From: Epiperipatus broadwayi
Taxonomy: Eukaryota; Onychophora; Udeonychophora; Euonychophora; Peripatidae
NCBI GenBank assembly: GCA_028023455.1
Contig: JAQFVV010006273.1
Span: forward strand, 808,001-872,000
DNA length: 64,000 bases
Direction of reading: 5' to 3'
The notes below the pieces were generated by a model. That model saw only the letters and a program-made list of their open reading frames with translations. It was not told where the DNA came from and made no database searches. Positions 12,701 through 23,035 of the stretch are shown piece by piece (position 1 is the stretch's first letter; every line of letters starts with the position of its first letter). The position numbers were made by a program, and so were the translations under genes.

Positions 12701-14045
12701 AAATCAGTTCAGGAAGGAAAATCAACACCCTCTTTTCTGCAGAGCCGCAGAAATATCTTGACTTCTACATTTTCAAATCTACCACAGCAATGTCCAAAGA
12801 GATTCAGGATAACATCCTGGAAACAACAAATAATTTCATTGGTTTCTTGCCAGGAGTCTACCTCTCCCTTTCTGGCAAGGTAGCACTAATTAACATGAAT
12901 GTGATGCCAAAAATATCATACTTTCTTCCATTTATCAAAATCAATGAGAGCTTCATTAATAAAATAAATGGATTGTGGTCCAGGCTTTTCTGGAGAGATA
13001 AAACAAATGTGATCAGTCTCAAAGGCATTCAGTGACCAAGAAAGCTAAATGGTCTTGCTTTTCACTCCATTCAGGCATTGATTTAACAAAAAACCCACAA
13101 TGTCATACATAACTTGGTAATATCATATAGTTATAACACCATTCTCCAAAAATCTCTACTTCAAAAAGTAACACCCACCAACCAATCCCCACCAGGCAGG
13201 CAAACATGGATCACCAGACTCAGTAGTCTTGTCAAACAGCACTTCTCAATAATGGATTCCACATTGCAATTCTAAAATCTCATTATGGCACGCATACACA
13301 ATCCTCCACCCAATCTTACATCCCATAATCAACACACTTTATTATAACAATCGGAAACTGGTAATCAACTGTAAGAGATGGAGTCTAGAGGCCAAATACC
13401 TAGATTCCCTCATCAAGTACAATGTTAATGCACTGCCTACAAATCACTTCCTCTTTTATAAATGAGGATACAACAACATTGATCTAATTTTCAACATATG
13501 CGTAAACGGCAATGAGACAGCGGATCACCTCTTCTCACTGTGTACTGGATTCAGAGTGACCTGAGAAATCATACTCTCCAACCCCAAGATAGATTTCAAA
13601 CTGATCTCATCTCTGAAGGACAGTATCAATACAAAAACCTATCCAATAATATGTCTATCAATATTTTTGAACTACATCATTTGTTTTCATGTTGTAAACT
13701 AATCATGTAACACCCACAACCTCCTCTAACACAAGTTTTTTTTATTTTTATAAACAATGATAAAAATCCAAAAGAGATCAACTCCTGGCATTTTTGAAAA
13801 CATTCGAAGACACCTGGACATTATACAATATGCCAAACTAACAATATTAAGAAGAAGAGGAAGAAAAAAAAGTAATTAGCTAACAAATATATGAAGGATT
13901 TAATGTTCACGCCGACTTGCATCTATAACACACCAACATAGATACAACAGAACTCCAAATAGAAACAACAAGATAGTCAGAACAACATTGTAAACCTATT
14001 ATGTTTGGTTTAATATCAATGTACACATTAGAAATAATAAAATAT
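9760..14045 (+). pseudogene. LINE-A copy 1 (Tx1/L1-like), ORF2 relic split by repeat R1
   Basis: The 158-codon frame at 9812-10288 is the linker between endonuclease and reverse transcriptase (it ends HYWAKGYLRWVLG). Reverse transcriptase motifs follow: AIQLDTAAAFDSVHR (about 10830-10870), a degraded YMDD box as AYMDNVMIILPP (about 12580-12610), and GLQFNPSKS (about 12665-12690). LSLSGKVALINMNVMPKISY lies at about 12862-12920. A C-terminal zinc-ribbon region (NGNETADHLFSLC) is readable at about 13505-13545, and the ORF ends near 13875 at RRRGRKKS. An AATAAAA signal lies near 14035. It lacks ORF1 and the endonuclease, so it is 5'-truncated. The second catalytic Asp is Asn, and stops are frequent. 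It is the same family as 52480-57100. Repeat R1 (11116-12526) interrupts the reverse transcriptase just before the YMDD box. Confidence 0.85.
11116..12526 (+). mobile_element. Repeat R1 copy 1, inserted in LINE-A
   Basis: The LINE reading stops at about 11100 and resumes at about 12540. The sequence between is repeated in reverse at 15225-16757. Shared landmarks, in order, are TGTAAC at the start, a GGTTAACTGACCTAATAATTA-like block, AATACTCTCT, a GCAAAGGTAA block, CCAGTTTTGAAACTTCTGCACA-like sequence, and AAAGATCTTTAAATTTAC near the end. Both copies begin TGTAAC and end in AAATGYCAAYA, so the shape resembles a long solo LTR. However, I could find neither a target-site duplication nor a terminal inverted repeat. 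No protein is encoded. Confidence 0.7.
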
Positions 14046-14430
14046 TATTGAAAACTAAAAGCGAGCTTGAAAGAAAAATTTGTAGAGAGAAAAAAGTTTA
14101 AGTAATATGCTAACCAAAGACAATTTTGCCATTAAAGAATAACAAAACTCTTTAGGATTTCTCTCTCTTAGATTGTCTGAATCAGCTGAAGTAAGATGAC
14201 CTTTTATGCCTGCTATATCTGACTTTTCCTCCAAATATACCTAACTATGCCTTCTATAAATGCTAGAGCTTGTGCAAGGATGACTACAATACAAGTCAAC
14301 TTAGAATACTCGCCTTGACAGGTAAAGTAAAAAATAGAAAGAAAAAAACGGTTATTTTCTTTTTATATATTAAATGTCACACAGACTTTTGTTTGAAAAA
14401 AAAAATCTTTAGAAAGAAAATAAATATAAA
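14046..14430. other. Spacer, no gene seen
   Basis: AT-rich sequence after the LINE-A 3' end. Nothing recognisable apart from short A-runs. Confidence 0.4.
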
Positions 14431-14484
14431 AAGAGTTTTGCCAATTGCTCTAACAAGCTTGTTAGAGCAATTAGCAAAACTCTT
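14431..14484. repeat. Near-perfect 54-bp palindrome
   Basis: Two 27-base arms with no spacer, centred on AAGCTT at 14455-14460. One arm reads AAGAGTTTTGCCAATTGCTC... and the other is its reverse complement with a single mismatch. It would extrude as a long hairpin or cruciform. It may be the fused ends of a small inverted-repeat element. Confidence 0.85.
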
Positions 14485-14639
14485 AGTTTTTATTTACAAG
14501 CTTAAAAAATTGAGTCATGTGATATGACTTTTTTAAAATGAATAGACATTTTAAAACTGGCTATATAGAGATCACACACACACATTTATTTTATTTGAAT
14601 TTAACTTTTTTATTTAACAAAAGGATGTTCTATATTTAA

Positions 14640-15019
14640 TTTTATGCATTTCAATTGATATAATAATAGCTGATTGTTTATCTTATGTTATGTTTTATGT
14701 ATAAAACAAGTTACAAGATCTTTAAGTTTACATTTAAAAAAAGATTTAAAAAAAGAATAGTTGTTCTGCTGACTACTGTAATAAAATAATGGCCAAATGG
14801 CTAATAATAATATAAGAAAAGATTTTATGCATTTCAATTGATATAATGGTTTTATTGTTTTATGTTACTGTGTTTTGTCTTGGAACTTTATGTATAAATG
14901 ATATTAAAATATTTTTAAGGGTTTACATTTAAAAAAGAAAATTGAAAAAATTGAATAGTTTTTCTGCTGACCAGCATAATAAACCAACTGTCAAAAGGCC
15001 TAATAATAATATAAAAAAG
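14640..15019. repeat. Direct tandem duplication, period about 183 bp
   Basis: TTTTATGCATTTCAATTGAT starts each copy at 14640 and 14823. Both then share a GTTTACATTTAAAAAA block, TTCTGCTGAC and a CTAATAATAATATAA segment. The copies have diverged, with small indels. Confidence 0.75.
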
Positions 15020-15224
15020 ATCTTGGAATGGGTTCATCAATTATATGCTATTTCTGTAACAGTATTACATCCCATTAATAACCTCCTTGGGATAGCTAAT
15101 TACTTTCTAATGTAAATAATAAGGGGGAATATCTGTATAATAAATAAGATAAAAATATAATTTGACTGCAAAATTTGGAATTCGTTTTCTATATTGTACC
15201 ATTTATTTATATATGGTGCAAATA

Positions 15225-16757
15225 TATTGGCATTTGTTAAAAGCTAAAAAAAAAAAAAGTAAATTTAAAGATCTTTTAAATTAACTCATTTAAATTTTTT
15301 TTTTTTTGTTTGTGTAATTTTTTTTTTAAAACGTACAATGAAAGTTAAATTTTTCATCCATATTTTTTTTATGTAATTAAAAATAGAAGTTAAAATTAGA
15401 AAGAATAAGATTACTAATCCAGATAAACTAAAGGAAATTCCATATGCAGATTACAATCAGTAAAATCTTTTTGGGAGCTAATTAAAGATAACAGAAAGAC
15501 TTTATAAAAAGGAGAACTTTGTAACAAAAAAATACAAAATAAATGTATAAGATTAAAAACCGAAGCGTCATAAAGACAAAAGTATGTGCAGAAGTCTGAA
15601 AACTGGACCAGGAGTATAAAAGAAAGAAACCAGTTGGATCAAGGTCTTGTCTGCTTTTCTTTTGGCTGGTCCTGGATTACGAAAGATCCAGACTACTCTA
15701 TGCTGAAATAATTATTCATGCTGGAGTGGACTGAAACTTTTGACATTGTTCATCATGAAGACCGTCAACCCCAGAAAAGATTTCATGACTAGCCTTTAGG
15801 ATGGACCAAAACACAAGTTTAAAACCAATTGGCCACAAGCTCATTCTACCTCTCATGAAAAACCAAGCATGGTAATCAACAACCTATAAAAATGTCAACG
15901 GAGTGAAACTAGTTAACTTCAATGGGCTTTTTAAAATGCATACTACAAAACTTACCATTAAGATTATTCATATCCTGATTGTGACTAAATTAAGCTTATA
16001 ATATAATCTTGATAGAGACATTAATTTCTTATTAAAAAGACTTTCATTTCTGTCAAGCATTGGTGGTCGAGAGGTCAGTGACAGCTGCTTTCCAAGCAGT
16101 TGTCCCGGGTTAGCGGGTTCGCTTCCCGGCTGATGCTATGACACATGAGAAAAAAAAAGACTCATTTAAAGAACTTTCTAAAAGAAACTTGGAAGTGAAC
16201 TTTAATGGTGAAACTGTTTTTAATTAATTGATTCATGTCTGGATTAGCATGTGTGTAATCTTTCCAACTTATTAGTAATTTGTGTTTTTAATATTTTAAT
16301 TCGTTGGAATAAAATATTTATTTCTAATATCAACTATGCATTGTGCATTATTAATGATAGTTATTAAATTTATTAATGTTAGTTTATTAGTATTTGAATA
16401 TAATTTACCTTTGCCAATAGTTATGAACTAAGACCTGGCTGTAATACTCTCTGAAAAATAACTAAGTTACAGGAAATCAAAAACCTTCTTTTAATTTACA
16501 ATGTTGACGCGATGGATTTCAGCGGATTCTTGTATGAATCCTGGCACCCTGATAAAAACAAATAAAAAAGCTGATTCCACCAACTGCGTAAGTTGCAATA
16601 ATTAGTAGGTCAGTTAATCAGGAAATATAGCTATGTTTTTAGAAATATGAATGAAATATTTATATTTTCCATCTTCATAGCTTGATTAACTTTCACTTAA
16701 TAGTGTGTAAAAAAAAAAAGGCCTACCAGAATCAATCAAAATGTGAAAAACGTTACA
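15225..16757 (-). mobile_element. Repeat R1 copy 2, inverted relative to copy 1
   Basis: Reverse-complement counterpart of 11116-12526. Similarity is strong at both ends (about 15225-15620 and 16330-16757). The middle differs and holds a tRNA-Gly relic at 16057-16137, so copy 2 may have received a later insertion or the copies may have diverged by indels. No coding sequence was recognised. The pair could be mistaken for one 5.6-kb element with long terminal inverted repeats, but each unit is itself a complete R1 copy. Confidence 0.65.
16057..16137 (+). tRNA. tRNA-Gly(TCC) relic with 8-bp duplication in the T arm (probable pseudogene)
   Basis: All cloverleaf parts can be drawn. The acceptor GCATTGG pairs with CTGATGC using two G-T wobbles, and the D stem is GTC/GAC. 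The anticodon stem is GCTGC/GCAGT with the 7-base loop TTTCCAA, giving anticodon TCC (glycine). The T stem is CCGGG/CCCGG. The T loop holds 15 bases instead of 7 because GGGTTAGC is followed by GGGTTCGC, an 8-bp tandem duplication with one change. No CCA is encoded, as expected for a eukaryotic nuclear tRNA gene. The expanded T loop should prevent normal folding, so I read it as a pseudogene or the head of a tRNA-derived SINE. It lies inside repeat R1 copy 2. Confidence 0.82.
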
Positions 16758-17467
16758 GTAATAGATAAATTTGATTTACGAGACATACATGAATGTGTGT
16801 GTGTATATAGGAGAATGATGGTTAACCAAATACATTAGATATATTAGGTACATACTTTTGAAAATAGATCAATTTGGTCATTTTATATGAATAATTATGT
16901 GAGTGCTTAAGATACCAACTTAGTTAAAGTATAATAGCATTAAAGAGAAAAAAGGTGTGGAATAATAAAAATCATTCTAATAAATAATACTTTATTGCTA
17001 ATGCGATATGGCTTGGAAATAGGATATTAACGTAAATTATTTTGAGAATTGAATTCAAGATTACATCTGCCATTTATGTCTTACACCAATGTGAATTAAT
17101 ATATAACCATTGACATTCATAGTTTGTGGTCCATGATCATTTTTGTGATTTAAGAAATAAAAATTAGACTTTAATTCTACATAGGTGTATAGGGTGTAAT
17201 ATTATATCCATTCCTTTAAAAAGAAGTTTATTAGTCATATAGAAATAACTTCACTCTATAATATATAATTCCCCAGGATATAGACAGTTTCTTCATCTTA
17301 TCTATGGGATGGCTGGCTTTGTGGCTAGGAGTTTAATTTGTTTTATTATATACATGAATGATTGTGTTAAATAAATTTTTGTGAAACTGTGACAATGCTC
17401 ATTGAAATTCTGTTAATTAATTGTCTGTAAGATACTTTCATCTTAGTACATGGGGCCATATCAGAGA
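16758..17467. other. Spacer, no feature seen
   Basis: AT-rich sequence without a recognisable coding, RNA or repeat signal. Confidence 0.4.
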
Positions 17468-18060
17468 ATGTGATGATTTAGAAAAATATTTACAACATAT
17501 TTTTTGATATTTAGAATTTTTTTTACTTCCAGAGCTATGACTCTTTCAACCTATAAATATACACCCACACATTAGCTATAATCATCACTTATGCAATGGG
17601 TTCACAGCTTAGTGAATTGTCAATTAGATCCAGCATCCATTAAATACTATTTCATGCAATCGGCTAAGTTCACTTGTAAAGGGTAGTGTGAATAAAAAAA
17701 ATTATAAAAAGCTGTCTCCTTAATATTATTTTTCATTTGTTTTTCACTAAGTTTCATTTCATAATATATTGATCAGAAAAAAATCGAATTTCTTACTTAT
17801 GCCGGGCATAATTTAATTGTATAATGGTGATAGATAAATGAAAGGAGTAAGAAAAGATAACTATTCAATTCTTAATTGATGCGATAATGCTAAATGAGGA
17901 TAAATCATCTTCCAGGTTCGTGAGGAATCTGATATCCAACTGTGTGAAAAATAATTTATTTAATACAATATTTACATTTGTATCCTCTCTGCTTGATTTT
18001 ATCCTCCTAGCGGTCATAATCGGAACAAGTTTATGAGAGAATCGATGTCTGACCGTTATG
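17468..18060 (+). repeat. Dispersed repeat R2, copy 2
   Basis: Collinear with 3530-4195 over most of its length, with small indels. This copy keeps a few more CpG sites (ATGCCGGGCATAA, TCGGAACAAG). It ends near AGAGAATCGATGTCTGACCG. No neighbouring palindrome like that of copy 1 is seen. Confidence 0.7.
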
Positions 18061-19156
18061 TACACATATGTCAAGAGTTCGAATCATATATATTCAAAAC
18101 TGAATCTATTTCAGTGTATTCAATGAACTGTTAATCCTTACCCAATGTATATAATTATCACATATACAAATCATTTAATACTTAAATATAAATATTTATT
18201 TACAACGTAATGCAATAACTTTTTATACTGTCATTTAATCAAAAATTAATATAACATGCACACACAAACACATATACAGAATTAATGGCAAAATATAATC
18301 AATTCTATAGACTAAGCAGATTTGTTTATTCAAACCACTAAATAAATCCAGTATTCATATCTAAGCTAGCTCTGACATCGTATATTACAAGCAACTCCAA
18401 TTAAATTTAAACTGAGAAATAGATTGAGCATTTTAAAATATAACAAAGTAAAAAAAAATTGACTCTCGATTGATAATTTATACTTAAATGATTGCTTCAT
18501 TGAAATAAAATAAGATACGACTATTGTCATGTTTTATTCATAAAAATGATTTTAAAAGTTAAACATTTGTAAACGTCCTGTATGCTAAAATTAATACATG
18601 CAAGTCAGGAAGTAGCTCATAGTATTCTTCCATTGAATTGTGATCTAGGAAAGAGTTGCAAACAACTAATTTATAATCACCTGTAGATCAGACGAAGATT
18701 ATGATTATATAAATAAAACAAGTACAAAGTAAATATTAAATAATTTAAACTAAAATTTCTAAAAGTCGGACATGATTTTATACTTACAATAAAAGATGTG
18801 TAAATCCATTCAATAACTTATTTAAAGGCACATTTAATCGAACAATAAGTAATTAAAGAAAGAAAAACAGTAAATAATAGTAATAACTGAAAATGAAATA
18901 ATAAAAAAGAAAACAAGAATTAGAGGTCAACAAAAAAAAAAAAAAAACAAGATTAAAACTAAAAAAATAATCAGAAGTCTCTGGGAAGAATTATCCTATG
19001 GAAAAAGACTATATATGAAGAAAAAAGAAGAGAAGAACATCATTTGTGGAAAGCCAAAGTGCACATCTCCAGTGACATATAGCTTATCCAGTTCTAACTT
19101 CAAAAGCATTATTTATTATCTAAGAATACCATTAGTACCTATTCAAAAATGATGTG
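18061..19156. other. Spacer, no confident feature
   Basis: AT-rich. A short minus-strand open stretch around 19000-19109 (LELDKLYVTGDVHFGFPQ) may belong to the coding fragment that follows on the minus strand, in another frame. Confidence 0.35.
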
Positions 19157-19360
19157 TTAATCTAATTGATGTGGCCAACTAAAGATCCATGATGTAGCTC
19201 TACCACCTTTGAAAAAATTTCTATAAGGATTCCAGAGATAGTGAAGATGTGAAATATAGCATATATGCCCATGTAAGGCTATTTTCTCATCAGCTGCAGT
19301 TGAATAGCCTCCATATTTAAACAGATTACCAACATAAACAGAAGTTCCAACCTGAATTAA
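19157..19360 (-). pseudogene. Unrecognised coding-like fragment (67 codons, no start codon)
   Basis: An open frame without ATG ends in TAA at 19157-19159. Its peptide is unlike the AT-driven noise around it, being rich in Gly, Trp, His and Pro: VGTSVYVGNLFKYGGYST near the start, then IALHGH, HYLWNPYRNFFKGGRATSW and WPHQLD at the end. It is preceded by AATTCAG, which could be a splice acceptor. I do not recognise the family. It could be a piece of a transposon protein, or an eroded exon or retropseudogene. Another open stretch lies downstream in a different frame (about 19000-19109), which would fit a frameshifted longer coding region. Confidence 0.35.
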
Positions 19361-22300
19361 TCAACTAATATAGAATAATTTATCTGATATGGAAGACATA
19401 AACTGATTAATCTGTCTAATAAGCTTACAGAATTATTAAAAAAAAAAAATAGCCACAGTAAGATCTCTTTAAATTTATATATATATTGAAATAAGACACC
19501 TCAACTATCTACAAAATTTTACATGAAGATATTTTTTATGTCCAAAATTTTTGAAGTACAAGAATTATAATATTTTCGTTTAATTGTCTACAAATAAAAA
19601 AAGATATTTTAGATAAACATTATTTATATTTAATCTTTAATTTTATTTCAATTCAAATCGATATTTTATGTAAACTTGTTTATATTTAATTTTTGTAATC
19701 ATTTCTTTTCTATGTTTATTAATTTGTTACTTTATTCATAAAGTAATAATGTTTATATCTAATTTCAGTACATCAATCGAGGTTAACTGAAATAAATTAG
19801 TTTTGTTGTTTAAATTATTTAGCTGTCAGGGTCATTCTTCCCTCATTTGTTTTGTCTCAAAAGCATATGTAATAATTCTCCATAGATCCTGAGAAATCAT
19901 GACCTGAACTCAAGGAAAGATCATATTGTTATTGAACAACATGATGATGTTACTTCCAGATAGTATTATATTAATAGCTATTCTTTCTGATAAAAAAATG
20001 GCACTCCAAACTAGTGTTAATGTTAAGTTCAAATCTCATCTAAAAAAATATAAATAAATACTTATGGATAAACATTAATTATTCTCTTCTGAGAAATGGA
20101 TTTTATGGTGATCATAAATATAATAATGATACCTTACATAAGGTTTGATCATGATTGTCAATATCCATTCTAATTAAATTTAATTAATCAAATTTAGATT
20201 CCAATTATTCTTTATTAAACTGATAATTTACATATTAATTTTAAAATAATTTGGTTAGATGATAAAAAGTGTTTAGCTGCATGTTAATGTATGTACATAT
20301 ATGAGTTATCAATAGAGGCATTATGCCTGTCATCATAGGGTTAAGTTCCCATTACAATATAATCCCAAATTTAGTTATTTTCTTGTCAATAAATGAAGTC
20401 ATATATTTTTTTATATGAAACAGTAAATGAAAACATACAGACACATGGAATGAACATTATTTAAGAAAATTATAGTTTATGAATAGAATAACTATTTTTG
20501 AGGGGATTCATTAGAAAGTTTATCATATAAGTTTATATAATATCTGCAATATATATAAATTGGGATGAACAAATCAAATATACATTTGGTAAATAGTATG
20601 GAAGTAAAAAAAAAAAAGTTAAAATAAATGACAAAAATAATTACTATAATAATGCTAATATGAGTAAAATAAAATTATTGAAGATAAAACCTTTTATGGA
20701 TTCTGTAAAGAGGAATTATTATTTAAAATAAAGACAGGAAAGTTTAAAGGCAAATAAACATATTAAGAAATGGAGAAATGATCATGTTAATATGCTTGAA
20801 AGTTGGATAGAAAATACTATATAAATCATTTGTTATTGGAAAGGAATGTTTTCTTTTATTTTATTTTTAGAAAATTATGATATAAAAATAAGATTTTATA
20901 AGATGAAATAAAATTTAATAGAAAAATTACAATTAAAATAGTAAAAAAATAAAATGAATAATTAAGGAAAAGAATTGAAAAAAAAAAGGGTATTACCTAT
21001 AAAGTGTTTGAACTCAACATATGTTATTAATGTGGAATATATTATTTTGGGTTTTTTTTTTTTTTACAATAGAAGATAAAAGCATTTTCAATTTAATTTC
21101 TTTTTTCTTTTTTACCTTATATAAATATATTTAAAATAAAAAAAAAATTAGCTCCCATTCTCCTCTCATATGTAATATTAATATAAAAATTGCGTTTTCA
21201 TTATTTTTATTTCATATGCAACAAAATCACTTAAGATAATTCTTTTTTGATTTCAATAATTTGTAAGAGAGCAGAAACAAATTCATTTGCTTTTAACATA
21301 TTTTATAACTTATACATAAAGTAATCACATGTTCTACGATTTTAAAGAACATGTAATGTTTATGCGCTAAAGTATTGCTTAAAATGTTAGTTTAAAAATC
21401 AATATTAAAAGTAATAATGATGCTCAGCAATCAATTTTAATATATCTATAATACAAATAAAACGTCTGCTAATTAAAAACTATTGTAATAACAATAAAAA
21501 TAATAAATGTAAAGCTAATTAACTATTATATACAGTCTTTCAATCTGCAGAAGTACTTCTGTTTAATTCCTTAACTCTCCTCAACTGCTGTTGATAACGT
21601 TATATTTATTATTTTTATTGTTATATATATATAGCTAAATTAAACTAGAGAATATTTTTGCTTGAGATTATGATTTTCCAACAGTTATTTCTCAACTTAC
21701 AGATAACAAAATTATAAAAAACCTGATTTTAAAAATGTGACATATTCCACCAGATCATATGATTTTTTTTTTTTTTTTTGGGAGAAAGTTCCTGAAGCAC
21801 TAAAGTTATTACAGTTGCCAAAATTTTCTCTGCAGATTACCTAAATATTTGAAGCAGGACTAATAAAAAAAAATGAATTTTAGTTGCATTTAACAATTTA
21901 TTTGTTTTGCAAATAATGTCCTTTGTATATTACAATATTCCTTTTTAAAGCTCTATTATTCTATTGTACAAGTATAAAAACAGGTAAGAAAAAAAATTGG
22001 GAAAATTCTAATACAAAGTGCCACTCATCACTAGCTTCCAATCATAAATGAGTAAAGCCATTCTAATTTTAGAAAATATATATTTAAAAAGGTCATTTCT
22101 AACTCTATCACTGTCGAAGATCTGTTCATCATTCATAAGATTCCTTTATTTCTTACTTATTTTACTATTTTATATTCCTTTAAACCATCAATAATTTAAA
22201 TTCCCACTTAAAAAACATTTTGATTTAAATTTTTTATCATATGCAAATATTCACCTAGTATTAGCAAATCCATGCTTATTTTAAAATGTAAACATAATGG

Positions 22301-22494
22301 TTTAAATCAGGTGTACAACCTTTTTATATTTGTAACATCCTTCCTCAGGCAAAAATTTGGCATGCCCCATTATTTGTTTTTACTATCCCTAAATTATAAG
22401 TATGTAAGGATATTCATAATAAAATGATAGTAGTTTTAATTCTTATAGAAATTTATATTTCTTTCATTGAAATTTTAAAACAAATTGTATATTT
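19361..22494. other. Long AT-rich region without recognised genes
   Basis: Homopolymer runs (for example poly-T near 21050-21065 and 21763-21779) and AT-rich drift. No transposase, reverse transcriptase or RNA gene was recognised on either strand. Confidence 0.4.
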
Positions 22495-22632
22495 AAACCA
22501 TGCTAGCACATAACTGTTATTAAACAAGCAAAATTCTCCATACAGTAAGTGCTACCCTGTGCCAATCAGAGTAATCAATGGATGCCAGAAGGCTTGTTCA
22601 TAAAATCCCTATCTAATGCCTACTCATCCAAT

Positions 22633-22674
22633 ATCCCATACTAATTTCTGGCTTGTAGCCTTTGTCAGTGAGGA
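22633..22674 (-). ncRNA. Hammerhead ribozyme relic (core mutated)
   Basis: Read on the minus strand, stem I strand TCCTCA is followed by CTGACAA in place of CTGATGA. Stem II GGC/GCC follows, then GAAA, TTAGTA, and the other stem I strand TGGGAT. G8 of the catalytic core has become A, and stem I is reduced to about 4 bp. It should be inactive, but it is clearly homologous to the copy at 29252-29293. Confidence 0.6.
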
Positions 22675-22868
22675 GCCTTGGATCTGAGAGCACTCCACCT
22701 AGATCTTAGGATCTAATGCAACCCTCCGGCAGCCACCTTTTATCTCTACTTAACTACAAAACTATGAGAATGAAATTGAAAACACAATAATATTTTCAAT
22801 CTAAGCTAAATAGCTTATATAGTCAGATGGATCCTAAGATCTAGGTGCAGTGCTCTCAGATCCAAGGC

Positions 22869-22911
22869 TCCTCACTAATGAAAGCCCACAAGCCAGAAAT
22901 TAGTCTGGGGA
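22869..22911 (+). ncRNA. Hammerhead ribozyme relic (core mutated)
   Basis: Stem I is intact (TCCTCA with TGGGGA) and the GAAATTAGTC segment is present, but the core reads CTAATGA. The essential G5 is therefore A. Stem II has gained one base. The predicted cleavage point would be 22905/22906 if the core were intact. Confidence 0.62.
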
Positions 22912-23035
22912 TATTGGATGAGTAGGCACTAGATAGGGATTTTGTGCACAAGCCTTCTGGCATTCATTGATTACTCTGGTTAGCACAGGGTGGCACTACT
23001 GTATGGAGAGTTTTGCCTGTTTAAATTATATATTT

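Larger units (their letters stand above)
22495..23022. mobile_element. Retrozyme-like element RZ, copy 1 (inverted-dimer arrangement)
   Basis: Flanked by a 13-bp direct repeat with one mismatch (22482-22494 and 23023-23035, AAATTRTATATTT), the mark of target-primed reverse transcription. The left part (about 22495-22825) is the RZ unit read on the minus strand, including the unit junction (CTTGTTTAATAACAGTTATG as read). The right part (about 22830-23022) is the same unit on the plus strand, ending GGAGAGTTTTGCCTGTTT. About 185 bp are shared as an inverted repeat. Each arm has a hammerhead ribozyme relic. Such a head-to-head layout within one target-site duplication fits twin priming on a multimeric RNA. 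No protein is encoded. Confidence 0.75.

Noticed and set aside
11116-16757. A single 5.6-kb transposon with long terminal inverted repeats
   Set aside because: Each inverted arm is itself a full R1 repeat of 1.4-1.5 kb, and the interval contains the other half of LINE-A, so two separate R1 copies explain it better.
22300-22380. CAGGTGTACAACCTTTTT, similar to a hAT terminal repeat
   Set aside because: No matching right end or 8-bp duplication could be found nearby, so it is too short to call.
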